Shown here piece after piece: positions 41,941 through 51,279 of a stretch of DNA of 57,921 nt. The notes below the pieces were generated by a model. That model made no database searches. It was not told the origin of the DNA and was given only the letters and a program-made list of their open reading frames with translations. Each line of letters begins with the position of its first letter. Within the stretch, counting starts at the first letter, position 1. This stretch comes from Allobacillus saliphilus (lineage in GTDB: Bacteria; Bacillota; Bacilli; Bacillales; Alkalibacillaceae): the NCBI RefSeq assembly GCF_018138385.1, contig NZ_JAGSIE010000014.1:1-57921 (forward strand). The letters run 5' to 3'. The position numbers were made by a program, and so were the translations under genes.

Positions 41941-43919
41941 GTTCTAACACCATCTTCCTCATTTATAAATAAATATTCATCATGAATAGTGACACTTTGG
42001 GTTTCGTTATTAAAATCTAGCGTATACGCTTGTGATAGATATGGTTCAACTAAATTATAATGCTTCTCATCAATTTCTGTGTCTGTAGATAATACTAAGG
42101 TTTGTTCGCCACTTGATGGTAATAATTCGCTGAGAACCGTAGCCTTGTGTTTTTTGTCTAGTCTTCCAAGTAGAGTATCGTAAATAAATGGAACTCTCCG
42201 GCCTGATGCTTTAAACATCGCCCATATGATCGAGAGTAAAATTATTTCTTTTTCACCTGCAGATAGATTATTAATATTGTGTTCTTCCATGCTCTGGTTA
42301 TAAACATATATTTCATAATCTTCATGTGAGATCGATAAGTGTGAAATATAATTTTGTTTACGCATTAAACGCTTTAACATTCGTAAAGCCTCAGATTCAA
42401 CTTCTTGCAATTTTTTTTGAACCTGTATTTCTCTGAATTGTTTACTTGTATTTATTAAGTTGTCTAGAAGACCAAATGCGTTCATTTGCTTACTTTGTTT
42501 GTGTCTTTCTTTTTGTCTCTCTTCTAGTTTCACTTGTAGTTCTTCAACATTCTGGGAGTGTTCAGTAAGTAAAAGTTTTAGTTCTTCTAGTGTATTTTCT
42601 TCTTTCTCGATGTTCGATTTTAACTGCTCGATTTGTTTGATCATTTGAGTGAATTCGTTAGTTTCATCATGAGTCTTTAATTTTTTCTTAATATTTTGTG
42701 CCTCTTCTAATAAGTCTTGGTTCTCTTTTAGTAATTGAGTGTAATAATCTGAAGTATTTATTGAAACCATACTGTTCATTTGAAATACTTTGTTACGTTG
42801 ATCATTTGAAGCATCATGTAGAATGAGCTCTTTTTCTGGTTTCATATGAGCTAACAAACTATTTTTTAGTTTGTCTTCTTGGTTTTCAAGTCCTAAGTCG
42901 GTTTGAATCTTATTTAACTTATCCTCAGAAAGACTCTTGGAGAACTCTTTAAATATTTTTTGAGTGTTTTCATCCTCAAGTTGTTTTGTCGTTTCTTCTA
43001 GTAACTCTTTATTGATATAGAAGGGAAGAATTGTGGCAATATATTCTTTAACTTCATTATTAATTTCTTTTCTCCTATTCTCAATCGTATTTAGTTTGAC
43101 AAGGAGTTCATCTCTTTGCTCTTTATAAAGGCCTCCGTGTGTTTCAAAGTCCTTCTCAATAGAAGATAAGTCACTAGATAACTTAGCTATAACTTCTTCT
43201 TTATGATTGATCTTGGATTGGAAGTCTTTTATAACCTCAGTTTTTTCGTTTACTAAATTCTTTAATTCGATAATTTCTTTATCTACCTTACTGGCTTGAT
43301 CACTGTTTACTTTACGAGTAGAGAAAGTATCTAAATCGTTTTCTAAGTTCTCAAATAAACTTAGATTAAATACGACTCTTGATAAGTTCTGTAAATAAGT
43401 TGAAAGTAAGTTATCGTTGATTATTCTAGAAATTTCCTCACCATCAAATAAACATAGATCAAATAATTCTGGAGGCATATTTTCATTTAGTTTTGACTGA
43501 TAGAGTTCTTTTTCTGTTTCATTTAATATAATGTTATCTCTTTTAATAACTAAGCTTTCTCCAAAGTTGTTTCCCTTCAATTTCCAAGAACGAGTAAAGC
43601 TAAAATCAGCTTTTTTGTAATCTTCTACTTCCGAAAAATCTAGTGTAATGGAAAACTGATTCTCATTATTTTTTATAGCATTTGTATTTAAATAGTTTGT
43701 GATTTTTTCAATATATGGTTTACTGTTTTCCGTTTTATAACCATAAGCATAGGGGCCAAATAGTGCTATCTTGATTGCGTTTAGAAGTGTAGTTTTTCCA
43801 GCACCATTTTGACCACCAATTAAAATAATATTTTTCTTAGGGTTGTTAATACTAAAAGCAATTGTATTTTTCTTTCTATAAGCGCCAAAGTTTTCGAGGG
43901 TTATAGATTTTAATTGCAT
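41937..43919 (-). CDS. dndD: DNA sulfur modification ATPase DndD
   Basis: A 660-residue SMC-like ATPase. Walker A GGQNGAGKTT is at residues 35-44, the family landmark DLCLFDGEEISRI near 165, long coiled coils at about 200-260 and 400-480, signature LSAGEKEIILLSIIWAM near 560 and Walker B FIYDTLLGRLDKKHK. It probably nicks or opens DNA for sulfur insertion. AAGGGA lies upstream of ATG 43919; 19 bases separate it from dndC. Confidence 0.92.
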   Translation of the reverse strand: MQLKSITLENFGAYRKKNTIAFSINNPKKNIILIGGQNGAGKTTLLNAIKIALFGPYAYGYKTENSKPYIEKITNYLNTNAIKNNENQFSITLDFSEVEDYKKADFSFTRSWKLKGNNFGESLVIKRDNIILNETEKELYQSKLNENMPPELFDLCLFDGEEISRIINDNLLSTYLQNLSRVVFNLSLFENLENDLDTFSTRKVNSDQASKVDKEIIELKNLVNEKTEVIKDFQSKINHKEEVIAKLSSDLSSIEKDFETHGGLYKEQRDELLVKLNTIENRRKEINNEVKEYIATILPFYINKELLEETTKQLEDENTQKIFKEFSKSLSEDKLNKIQTDLGLENQEDKLKNSLLAHMKPEKELILHDASNDQRNKVFQMNSMVSINTSDYYTQLLKENQDLLEEAQNIKKKLKTHDETNEFTQMIKQIEQLKSNIEKEENTLEELKLLLTEHSQNVEELQVKLEERQKERHKQSKQMNAFGLLDNLINTSKQFREIQVQKKLQEVESEALRMLKRLMRKQNYISHLSISHEDYEIYVYNQSMEEHNINNLSAGEKEIILLSIIWAMFKASGRRVPFIYDTLLGRLDKKHKATVLSELLPSSGEQTLVLSTDTEIDEKHYNLVEPYLSQAYTLDFNNETQSVTIHDEYLFINEEDGVRT

Positions 43920-43938
43920 AATTTCTGATCCCTTCGTG

Positions 43939-45507
43939 TTAGATGTGTAAATAATCTTGTGTTAAAGCTTTTTCAATTTCTTCATAAATACCGCGCTTAA
44001 TTTTATAACCAGAGTAATTCTTTTCTATGCCGATTAACTTTTGTACTAATTTAAAGTCTATATTGTTTCTTTCACACAAAATCTCCAGATCGGTAATTTG
44101 TTCGCGGTCAAAGAGTGGCTGATCATCAAAATCCCAATCTAAATCGTATCCCATAACTTCTTGATAGATTTCAGGCAATTTATCTTCCCAGTCACCCTTT
44201 TCTAGCCAATACCTTCTAATAATTCTTAATTCTTCTTCTTGTATAAGCTCAAAAGATGGGTCGGATGGGTGGTTAAGATCTCTTTGAATTTCCAACAAAT
44301 ATTTTAAGATTTCCTGTCTAGCTTCCATTGTGAAAGGCCCTAATCCCAATTGAGCATAGTTCCCATCATTTTTTTCAATAAGAATATTATCGTCTCCTGG
44401 TGCACTTAGGTCGATATTATTTTCTGCTAAGTAATTACTTAGCTCGTTTTCCTGAACAAGATTAAATTGATCGACAGGAATAACTTTTTTGGCTCGACTT
44501 CCTTTTTTAGGTAGGACAGCATATAATTTTTCATCGATTTCTTCAGTTTGAACATTTAAGAAGTAAATTTGTCCGTCCATGCGGTATTTCATTCTTCTTG
44601 TACGGTCATCACGAATTCCTGCTAACCAATTTCGGAATTCTAGTAAAGGACGCATCCATTCTTCTCCATTTTCGATAAAACCATTTAAAGCTTTATCTTC
44701 GTTCACAACGGTGCATGTCCAGCAACCAAAACGACTATTACCGCAAGAGCCTGCGGATTCTTTTACAGTCTTATCAATTACTAACGGACATTCACCACTA
44801 TTTGAATCTGAATACAATTTGTATAATTCCGTGTTGTCATCTCCCCAAGGAGAAGTATTATTTAAAAGGTATTCCCAGACATCATCTAATTTAAATTTCT
44901 TAATGGGAGCAAAAACATATGCATTCGTTAAAGTCGAATGCTTCATCAACCGTTTTCCTTCTACAGTATGAGAGTTAATTACATTTGCTCTAGTTGCACT
45001 CTCATCTTCACGAACACCTAACAACATAATAACTTCGCCGAATTTAGAAACTTTGTCCTTAACAAATTTGTTAGCAGGATCGATCTTCATTCTGTCAGTA
45101 CACCAGCGCATTTGTTGATTAGGAGAAGGGTACCCTTTACCGATGATATTAGCCCAAAATGATTGTTCTGGTTCAGGTTTAACCTTGTGTGTTTCAATAG
45201 GTAAACCCAGTTTTAGTGCTTCTGATTGAATGCGATGTAACGTCGTATTAATCGATTGAATAATTAAAGGTGTTTCTACTAATGTATCAGATGAAATAAT
45301 ATACACTTTTTTATGGAGTTGATTAGAGTCTAATTCTTTTAGGGCTTCAAAAACAATTTGACTGACAACAGTTGAATCTTTTCCACCGCTATAACCAACT
45401 ACCCATGGTCTATCGTCTTCTAAATAAACCTCTTTTATTTGTTCTTTAGCTTCTTCGATTAGAGATTTATTTTTATTTAACATAGTGTCTATGATATTAC
45501 TTTGCAT
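43939..45507 (-). CDS. dndC: DndC, PAPS-reductase-like sulfurtransferase
   Basis: A 522-residue ATP pyrophosphatase. The PP-loop SGGKDST is at residues 40-46, then the PAPS-reductase-like core with QMRWCTDRMK near 130. The Cys cluster SAGSCGNSRFGCWTCTVV near 255, together with GECPLV, fits the DndC [4Fe-4S] centre. It activates the DNA phosphate and transfers sulfur supplied by DndA. Its start overlaps the dndB end by 11 bases. Confidence 0.93.
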   Translation of the reverse strand: MQSNIIDTMLNKNKSLIEEAKEQIKEVYLEDDRPWVVGYSGGKDSTVVSQIVFEALKELDSNQLHKKVYIISSDTLVETPLIIQSINTTLHRIQSEALKLGLPIETHKVKPEPEQSFWANIIGKGYPSPNQQMRWCTDRMKIDPANKFVKDKVSKFGEVIMLLGVREDESATRANVINSHTVEGKRLMKHSTLTNAYVFAPIKKFKLDDVWEYLLNNTSPWGDDNTELYKLYSDSNSGECPLVIDKTVKESAGSCGNSRFGCWTCTVVNEDKALNGFIENGEEWMRPLLEFRNWLAGIRDDRTRRMKYRMDGQIYFLNVQTEEIDEKLYAVLPKKGSRAKKVIPVDQFNLVQENELSNYLAENNIDLSAPGDDNILIEKNDGNYAQLGLGPFTMEARQEILKYLLEIQRDLNHPSDPSFELIQEEELRIIRRYWLEKGDWEDKLPEIYQEVMGYDLDWDFDDQPLFDREQITDLEILCERNNIDFKLVQKLIGIEKNYSGYKIKRGIYEEIEKALTQDYLHI

Positions 45508-46603
45508 GGCCTTTAGCCTCCTTAAATTTTCTTTCTTGTTTCTTATTGCTCTCAGATAACTTAAGCCCTACTTTTTCTTTAATAAGATTAGCAGTGAGCT
45601 GTATGGTCAAATTGGTTTTTTGAATTCTTCCTTTTGTTGAAAAAGCACGACCTTCCCAATCTTTGGTATTCGTTCTACTCCAATCAATCTTCTTAAGTGA
45701 TCTTATATAATTTTTCCATTTACTTGGATCTTGTTCATATGCTGCTTTACCAACTAAACCCACAGCTTCAAGAAAAACTCCATGTCCGACAATGAAGTTT
45801 GTTCTTAACTCTTTAGGACTCATCTCTTTATTGAATACCATCTTCCATTCTGGAATGCTCTCACAAAGAACTTCCCAAAATTCTTTTACAAATTTTTCTT
45901 CAGTTTCATCCAATAAATCTCCCTTAGATTTGCCTAACAACCGGAGAATCGTGTTAAAAATATGATTTAAGGCAACTAACTTTGGAGAATTCTTAGATAA
46001 GTTAACTCGTTCTGTATCAGTATATCTGGCTAATAGTTCATTTTCAGAAACTACATCCTTTGTGAGTAATGCAAGTTGATCACGGTGATCGTAAAGGATA
46101 CCTATTGAGGTAGTTGTGTTCACTGCATGTCTGTTTAGGTCTGCGAATATCTGCTGAGAATTCTTCAATCCTTCGTCAGCAAAAAATACAACTGAAATTG
46201 TTTCTTCACCAAGTTCTGGAGAGATTTTTAACGCTTCTTCGATAGCTGCTCTTCGGTGTTGACCATCATTGATTAGAAATCTAGAATCAAGTGAAACTTG
46301 TAAGCGTCCAAGATCATCCCAGGTTTTTTCTTCGCTAAATGGCTGAAATTCCATTTCGCCATCAATTGAAGCGGTCAAAGACGAAAATACATAGTTATCT
46401 GTATTGTCTAGTATGTAATTGGTTATTTCCGGTACCCTATTCTTATTTAGAATTCTTTGTGCTCGATGTTGAGCAGGAATTTCTTCTTCATTGAAAAGAA
46501 AGATTTTAGGTATCAAACGAAGAGGACACATAACAACATAATACTCTTTTTCTGCCTGGTAGCCTCTTAAAGCTGGAAAAGTATAGCTAAATGCAGTATC
46601 CAT
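45497..46603 (-). CDS. dndB: DndB, DGQHR-domain regulator of phosphorothioation
   Basis: A 368-residue DndB. The name-giving FLINDGQHRRAAIEEAL is at residues 109-125, with ADLNRHAVNTTTSIGILYDH later. DndB limits modification frequency and can repress dnd transcription in some bacteria. AAAGGAA precedes ATG 46603. First gene of the minus-strand operon, and a perfect 14-bp palindrome sits in its leader. Confidence 0.92.
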   Translation of the reverse strand: MDTAFSYTFPALRGYQAEKEYYVVMCPLRLIPKIFLFNEEEIPAQHRAQRILNKNRVPEITNYILDNTDNYVFSSLTASIDGEMEFQPFSEEKTWDDLGRLQVSLDSRFLINDGQHRRAAIEEALKISPELGEETISVVFFADEGLKNSQQIFADLNRHAVNTTTSIGILYDHRDQLALLTKDVVSENELLARYTDTERVNLSKNSPKLVALNHIFNTILRLLGKSKGDLLDETEEKFVKEFWEVLCESIPEWKMVFNKEMSPKELRTNFIVGHGVFLEAVGLVGKAAYEQDPSKWKNYIRSLKKIDWSRTNTKDWEGRAFSTKGRIQKTNLTIQLTANLIKEKVGLKLSESNKKQERKFKEAKGHAK

Positions 46604-46774
46604 AAGTAAAATTCCTTTCCATTTATTACGTACGTAATTCTTACACTAAGTATATTACATAAGCAAAAGAATTTAAATAATTTACTACAGAATTTATATA
46701 TTTTTTAGTGTAACTTGTTAATCAACTATCATAATATTCAAAATTTGTTATAATGCACCCAAGAGGTGAGGGAG
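46604..46774. promoter_or_regulatory. Divergent control region dndB / helicase
   Basis: It contains a perfect palindrome ATTACGTACGTAAT (46625-46638) just downstream of a minus-strand TATACT -10 candidate (46649-46654). TTACACTAA (46641-46649) and its inverted copy TTAGTGTAA (46705-46713) flank the promoter zone, and a plus-strand TATAAT lies at 46749-46754. The inverted copies could bind one regulator controlling both directions. Confidence 0.55.
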
Positions 46775-49700
46775 ATGCTGAGAGAAGGAATCTATGAGGA
46801 AGTTATTAATCAAAAGCTAGCTCATTCATTATCTGAGTTGGAAAAAGAGAAATTTGCGATTGGCAAAGAGCCGATTGATCAAGAAGAAGCGAGTAAAAAA
46901 CTAGCTGCATATATATCATATATAACGAGGAAAGCGTTAACGGATGTTAGAGATACAACGAAAAAGAAAACAGATGGATCATTAATCGAGCAAATCCGCT
47001 TATGCAATGAAATTATCCATTATTTAAGTCGGGAGTTGGGGCAAGAGGAGCTTAATGAACTTCAGATCGAAGAAGAGGCTGAAGTCTTAACTTCTTTGTA
47101 TTCAAAAATGAATTCGATCAAAGGTATAAAGGATGATAAACCGATTCGTCCTGTAACGCCGATCTCTGAGAGTAGCTTATTTACTGGTGCACAGAATGAA
47201 CCGAATATGATGAATGAATTAAAGAAGGAGATTATAACTGCAGACGAAGTACATATGCTTGTTTCGTTCATTAAATGGAGTGGTCTGCGGGTAATTATAG
47301 AAGAATTGAAAGAGTTCACTGATCGAGGTGGAGTGCTTAAAGTCATCACGACCTCCTATATGGAAGCGACGGACTACAAGGCAATTAATGAGTTGAGTCA
47401 GTTAGCCAATACTGAAGTGAAAGTTTCCTACGATACGAATCGGACTCGTTTACATGCGAAGGCGTATATTTTTAAGCGAGATACGAATTTCAGTACGGCT
47501 TACATCGGTTCCTCCAATCTTTCTAATCCTGCGCTGACTTCCGGTTTGGAGTGGAATGTGAAGGTGACAGAAAAGGATTCTTTCGATGTTATGCAAAAAG
47601 TGTATGCGACATTTGAATCGTATTGGAATGACCAGGAGTTCGTGACTTTTCATTTTAATCGTCAAGAAGACCACGACCATTTAAAAACAATGTTGAAAAA
47701 GTCGAAAGAAGAAAATATCCGCCGGACGGCTTTATTTGATATTAAACCGTATCATTATCAAAAAGAGGTATTAGAAAAGCTTAGTACAGAAAGAGATATC
47801 CATGGGAAATTTAAAAATTTAATCGTTGCAGCAACAGGTGTAGGTAAAACAGTAATTTCTGCCTTTGATTATAGACGATTTTTAAAGGAGAATGGTCGAC
47901 CTGCTAGATTATTATTTGTTGCTCATCGTGAGGAAATCCTTAAACAAAGTTTAGAAACGTTCCGTACGATCTTAAAGGATTTTAACTTTGCTGATTTGCT
48001 TGTAGGGAGAGAAAAGCCGGAAAGCCTGGATCATCTTTTCATAAGTGTTCAGAGTTTAAATAGTACAAAATTGACGGAAAAGACGGATAAAGATTTCTAT
48101 GATTTTATAATTGTAGATGAATTTCATCATGCTGCTGCAAAATCTTATCAAGAGTTACTAGATTACTACAAACCAAAAATCTTACTTGGCCTTACTGCTA
48201 CCCCAGAGCGTATGGATGGAAAGAGTGTTTTAACCTATTTTGATGACCGGATTGCTGCGGAAATTCGACTAACAGAAGCAATTGATCGTAAACTGCTAAG
48301 TCCTTTTCAGTACTTTGGTGTGTCTGATACTGTTGATCTTTCCAATGTGACGTGGAGAAAAAAAGGGTACGATCTTCGGGAGCTAGAAAATGTCTATACT
48401 AGCGACAAAATTCGTGTAAGACAAATTGTTAATAGCCTATATAAGTATGTGACGGACATTGATGAGGTCAAAGGTTTAGGATTCTGTGTGGGCGTAGAAC
48501 ATGCCAAATACATGGCTAAAAGTTTCAATGATTTTGGGATCCCTTCTATTTCATTGCACGGAAGCTCTGAACGTAACGTTCGTGAGACGGCAAAGCAAAA
48601 ATTATTAGCCGGGGAAATTCGGTTCATTTTCGTTGCCGATCTTTATAATGAAGGGGTTGATCTGCCGGATGTAAACACGGTGATGTTTTTACGTCCAACA
48701 GAGAGTTTAACCGTGTTTTTACAGCAGCTTGGACGAGGGCTTCGTTTGGCAGACGGGAAAGAATGTTTAACTGTATTGGATTTCATCGGACAGGCTCATA
48801 AAAATTATGATTTCTTTGAGAAGAAGTATAAAGCATTAATCGGGAAAGCAAAGCACTCGGTTAAGCACTACGTAGAAAACGGATTTGCGAATTTACCAAA
48901 GGGTAGCTTCATTCAATTGGAGAAGCAAGCGAAGAAATATATTTTGCGTAATATCCAATCTGCTACGTACACAAAAGCCAGTTTGATTGAGAAGCTAAAG
49001 AACTTCCGCTTTGACTCCGATCGTGAGTTAACACTGGCAAACTTTTTGGATCATTATCAGATGTCACTTTATGATTTATACGGAAGAAGTGGAAATCGTT
49101 CATTCGCTAGATTGTTGGTAGAAGCGGATTTGAAAGAGGATTTTTATTTTGAACAGGAAGAAGAAATCGTCAAGCGTCTTCCTTATTTAATCCACTTAAA
49201 CTCTAGGAAACTATTAGCGTTTTTGTTGAAGTATATTGATCATCGTAAAGTTGAAAATGAAGAAGAAGCGTTAATGCGAAATGTTTTTTATTATACGTAT
49301 TACCGAGCAACACCTGAGAAGTTAGGCTTTTCAACAATTGAAGAAGGATTAGATGTAATTTTATCATCTATTGAATTAAAAGAAGAAATACGGTCCATTT
49401 TGAAATATAACTACTCGAAGATTGAAACAAGAGAGTGGGATACTGATCTAAATTTTGTCACGCCATTAATGGTCCACTCACTATACACCTCTGATCAGAT
49501 TATGGCAGCTTTAGGGCACTACAACGAAGAAAAACGACCTGATTTTAGAGAAGGAGTTAAGTATATTAAAGAGAAAAATGTAGATGCTCTGTTTGTGACG
49601 TTAAATAAATCAGAAAAAGATTTTTCACCTTCTACTTTGTATGAAGACTATGCCATTAATGAAAAGCTCTTTCATTGGCAATCTCAAAATAAAACATCGA

Positions 49701-49930
49701 GCAAGACTGATGTCGGTCAACGATATATACACCATCGAAAAAAGGGAACACAGATCGCGTTGTTCGTTCGTGAATACAAAAACCAAAACGGTTATCCGTC
49801 ACCGTATGTATTTTTAGGTACAGTTGATTATGTTAAACACTCCGGCGAGAAACCGATGAGTATTACATGGAGGTTGAGACAGGAGATGCCTTCATATTTA
49901 GTCACACAAGCTAACAAACATATTCTCTAA
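46775..49930 (+). CDS. PLD-SF2 helicase with DUF3427-like C-terminus
   Basis: A 1051-residue protein. After a helical N-terminus (1-120), a phospholipase D-like domain shows HAKAYIF near 226 and IGSSNLSNPAL. The SF2 helicase core has Walker A AATGVGKT near 352, VDEFHHAAA near 448, LTATPERMDG near 475 and QQLGRGLRLADGKE near 650. The final 350 residues match the DUF3427 pattern, including YEDYAINEKLFHWQSQN (about 960-976) and late GEKPMSITWRL. Probably a DNA-targeting defence enzyme. Base use is less AT-rich than the dnd genes. Start ATG 46775 after GAGGTGAGGG. Confidence 0.85.
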   Translation: MLREGIYEEVINQKLAHSLSELEKEKFAIGKEPIDQEEASKKLAAYISYITRKALTDVRDTTKKKTDGSLIEQIRLCNEIIHYLSRELGQEELNELQIEEEAEVLTSLYSKMNSIKGIKDDKPIRPVTPISESSLFTGAQNEPNMMNELKKEIITADEVHMLVSFIKWSGLRVIIEELKEFTDRGGVLKVITTSYMEATDYKAINELSQLANTEVKVSYDTNRTRLHAKAYIFKRDTNFSTAYIGSSNLSNPALTSGLEWNVKVTEKDSFDVMQKVYATFESYWNDQEFVTFHFNRQEDHDHLKTMLKKSKEENIRRTALFDIKPYHYQKEVLEKLSTERDIHGKFKNLIVAATGVGKTVISAFDYRRFLKENGRPARLLFVAHREEILKQSLETFRTILKDFNFADLLVGREKPESLDHLFISVQSLNSTKLTEKTDKDFYDFIIVDEFHHAAAKSYQELLDYYKPKILLGLTATPERMDGKSVLTYFDDRIAAEIRLTEAIDRKLLSPFQYFGVSDTVDLSNVTWRKKGYDLRELENVYTSDKIRVRQIVNSLYKYVTDIDEVKGLGFCVGVEHAKYMAKSFNDFGIPSISLHGSSERNVRETAKQKLLAGEIRFIFVADLYNEGVDLPDVNTVMFLRPTESLTVFLQQLGRGLRLADGKECLTVLDFIGQAHKNYDFFEKKYKALIGKAKHSVKHYVENGFANLPKGSFIQLEKQAKKYILRNIQSATYTKASLIEKLKNFRFDSDRELTLANFLDHYQMSLYDLYGRSGNRSFARLLVEADLKEDFYFEQEEEIVKRLPYLIHLNSRKLLAFLLKYIDHRKVENEEEALMRNVFYYTYYRATPEKLGFSTIEEGLDVILSSIELKEEIRSILKYNYSKIETREWDTDLNFVTPLMVHSLYTSDQIMAALGHYNEEKRPDFREGVKYIKEKNVDALFVTLNKSEKDFSPSTLYEDYAINEKLFHWQSQNKTSSKTDVGQRYIHHRKKGTQIALFVREYKNQNGYPSPYVFLGTVDYVKHSGEKPMSITWRLRQEMPSYLVTQANKHIL

Positions 49931-49957
49931 TGAATCTAGTAAGGTAAGGGGAAACTA

Positions 49958-50600
49958 ATGTAAAATAGCATACTATGAAAATGAATCTCAAAATTTTAAC
50001 CCGCTTGAACACTTTACTTCTAGAATTGAAGTCATGAAGGAACATTCCGACTATGGAACGGAGATTGCATCCAAATGGACAGAGATTTTAAATGAATCGA
50101 TTGTTAATGAATTATATCCGACTGTACACCCAATCGGCAGAGAGACATTTTCTCTATATAAAGAGTTTCCAACAGGTGTATTTGAATATGCATTGGACAT
50201 CGACGGGGCTACTACGTTCATAAGGGAGAAAGCCATAGAGCCGCTCAAGGTGTCTCCGGCTAAGATTAACGAAGCAGTAGACCCGGGTAATATCAATCAG
50301 GATTCAACACGTATTAAACCAAATCACAAAAATCCTGTGATGGTGCTTCAAAGTGAGTTTCTAACTGATAATAAGCCGTTTTGTATTAATGGAAATCATC
50401 GAATTTTTGAAACGAATCGAAGTAATAATCCTGAGATAGAAGTTTTTTATTTTAGAGAATTAGAGTTTATACATTTCTTTTATGACAGGCTTAGCCAAGC
50501 AACTTATTATTTAGAGATTGATTTCAGAAATGTGATGATCGATAAAAGAGAGTTATTGAACAAGAAAAATGATGCTTTTGCATATAAATTTATTTTATAA
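49958..50600 (+). pseudogene. ParB/sulfiredoxin-like protein gene, frameshifted at its start
   Basis: A good ribosome site (AAGGGG) precedes ATG 49958-49960, but the next bases TAA stop it at once. One extra T (49961) explains this. From 49962 the other frame is open for 212 codons (KIAYYENESQNFNPLEHF, then SRIEVMKEH) with no start until ATG 50034, which lacks a ribosome site. The body (VMVLQSEFLTDNKPFCINGN, then HRIFETN) resembles ParB-like nuclease domains with a DGNHR-type motif. A 188-residue product from 50034 is possible. Either a broken gene or a one-base sequencing error. Confidence 0.6.
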
Positions 50601-50615
50601 GAATCGAGGAATCCA

Positions 50616-51100
50616 ATGGAAACAGTCCATTTCATTTCAGATGAAGAATTATACAAAAGAGCGGAAGAATCCTTTGTTAGACATCAAGCATTCCTTCAAA
50701 AGTTACTTCCGAAAGCAGACATCCAACATATCGGCAGTACAGCAATCCCACGAAGTCTAACCAAAGGGGATTTGGATATTCAAGTGAGAGTGACAGCTGC
50801 AGAGTTTCCGAGCGCTGTTACTGCGTTAGCGAAACATTACGGGGTTAATGAGGGAAGTACACAAACAGATACATTTCGAGCATTTCAAGACGATAGAGCA
50901 GACCCACAGTTAGGCATCCAATTAACGGTTATTGATTCTGAGCTTGATTTCTTTTGGAAGATTCGAGATGTATTAAAGTTAAATGACCAGTTCTTACAAG
51001 AATACGATGATTTAAAAAGAAAGATATGGAAGCCTACCGAGATGCTAAAAGTGATTTCTTTGAAAAGTTGATGTCGTCGCCGGAGTATAAGCGTTTATAA
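50616..51100 (+). pseudogene. GrpB-family gene with C-terminal frameshift
   Basis: The frame from ATG 50616 encodes a GrpB/nucleotidyltransferase-like protein: IQHIGSTAIPRSLTKGDLDI with the G-S and Asp pattern, and LGIQLTVID. Near 51020 it shifts, ending in 17 unrelated residues at 51071. The other frame continues MEAYRDAKSDFFEKLMSS, then PEYKRL to 51100, exactly how GrpB proteins end. Loss of a few bases at about 51015-51030 explains both. An intact GrpB paralogue lies at 55248. Confidence 0.7.
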
Positions 51101-51198
51101 CTTTAGTGCTAACAGTGAAATCGCTAAGTTTGTAAAACTTCCAACCACCCATTGACTTTCCCACACAAAATTACTACAATTTATATAATTTTAAGAAA

Positions 51199-51236
51199 AA
51201 AGGAGTTTCGACAATTATTGAGAAACTTCTTTTTAT
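51199..51236 (+). terminator. Terminator before the acetamidase gene
   Basis: AGGAGTTTC and GAAACTTCT pair (one G-U) around a 12-base loop and are followed by TTTTT. Confidence 0.7.
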
Positions 51237-51279
51237 ATTTCATCTTACAAAGGACGATACAGCATAGGGGGCATATTCA

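Noticed and set aside
46625-46660. Reported DndB operator pattern TACG-N10-CGTA
   Set aside because: TACG and CGTA are present but only two bases apart, so this known spacing is not met.
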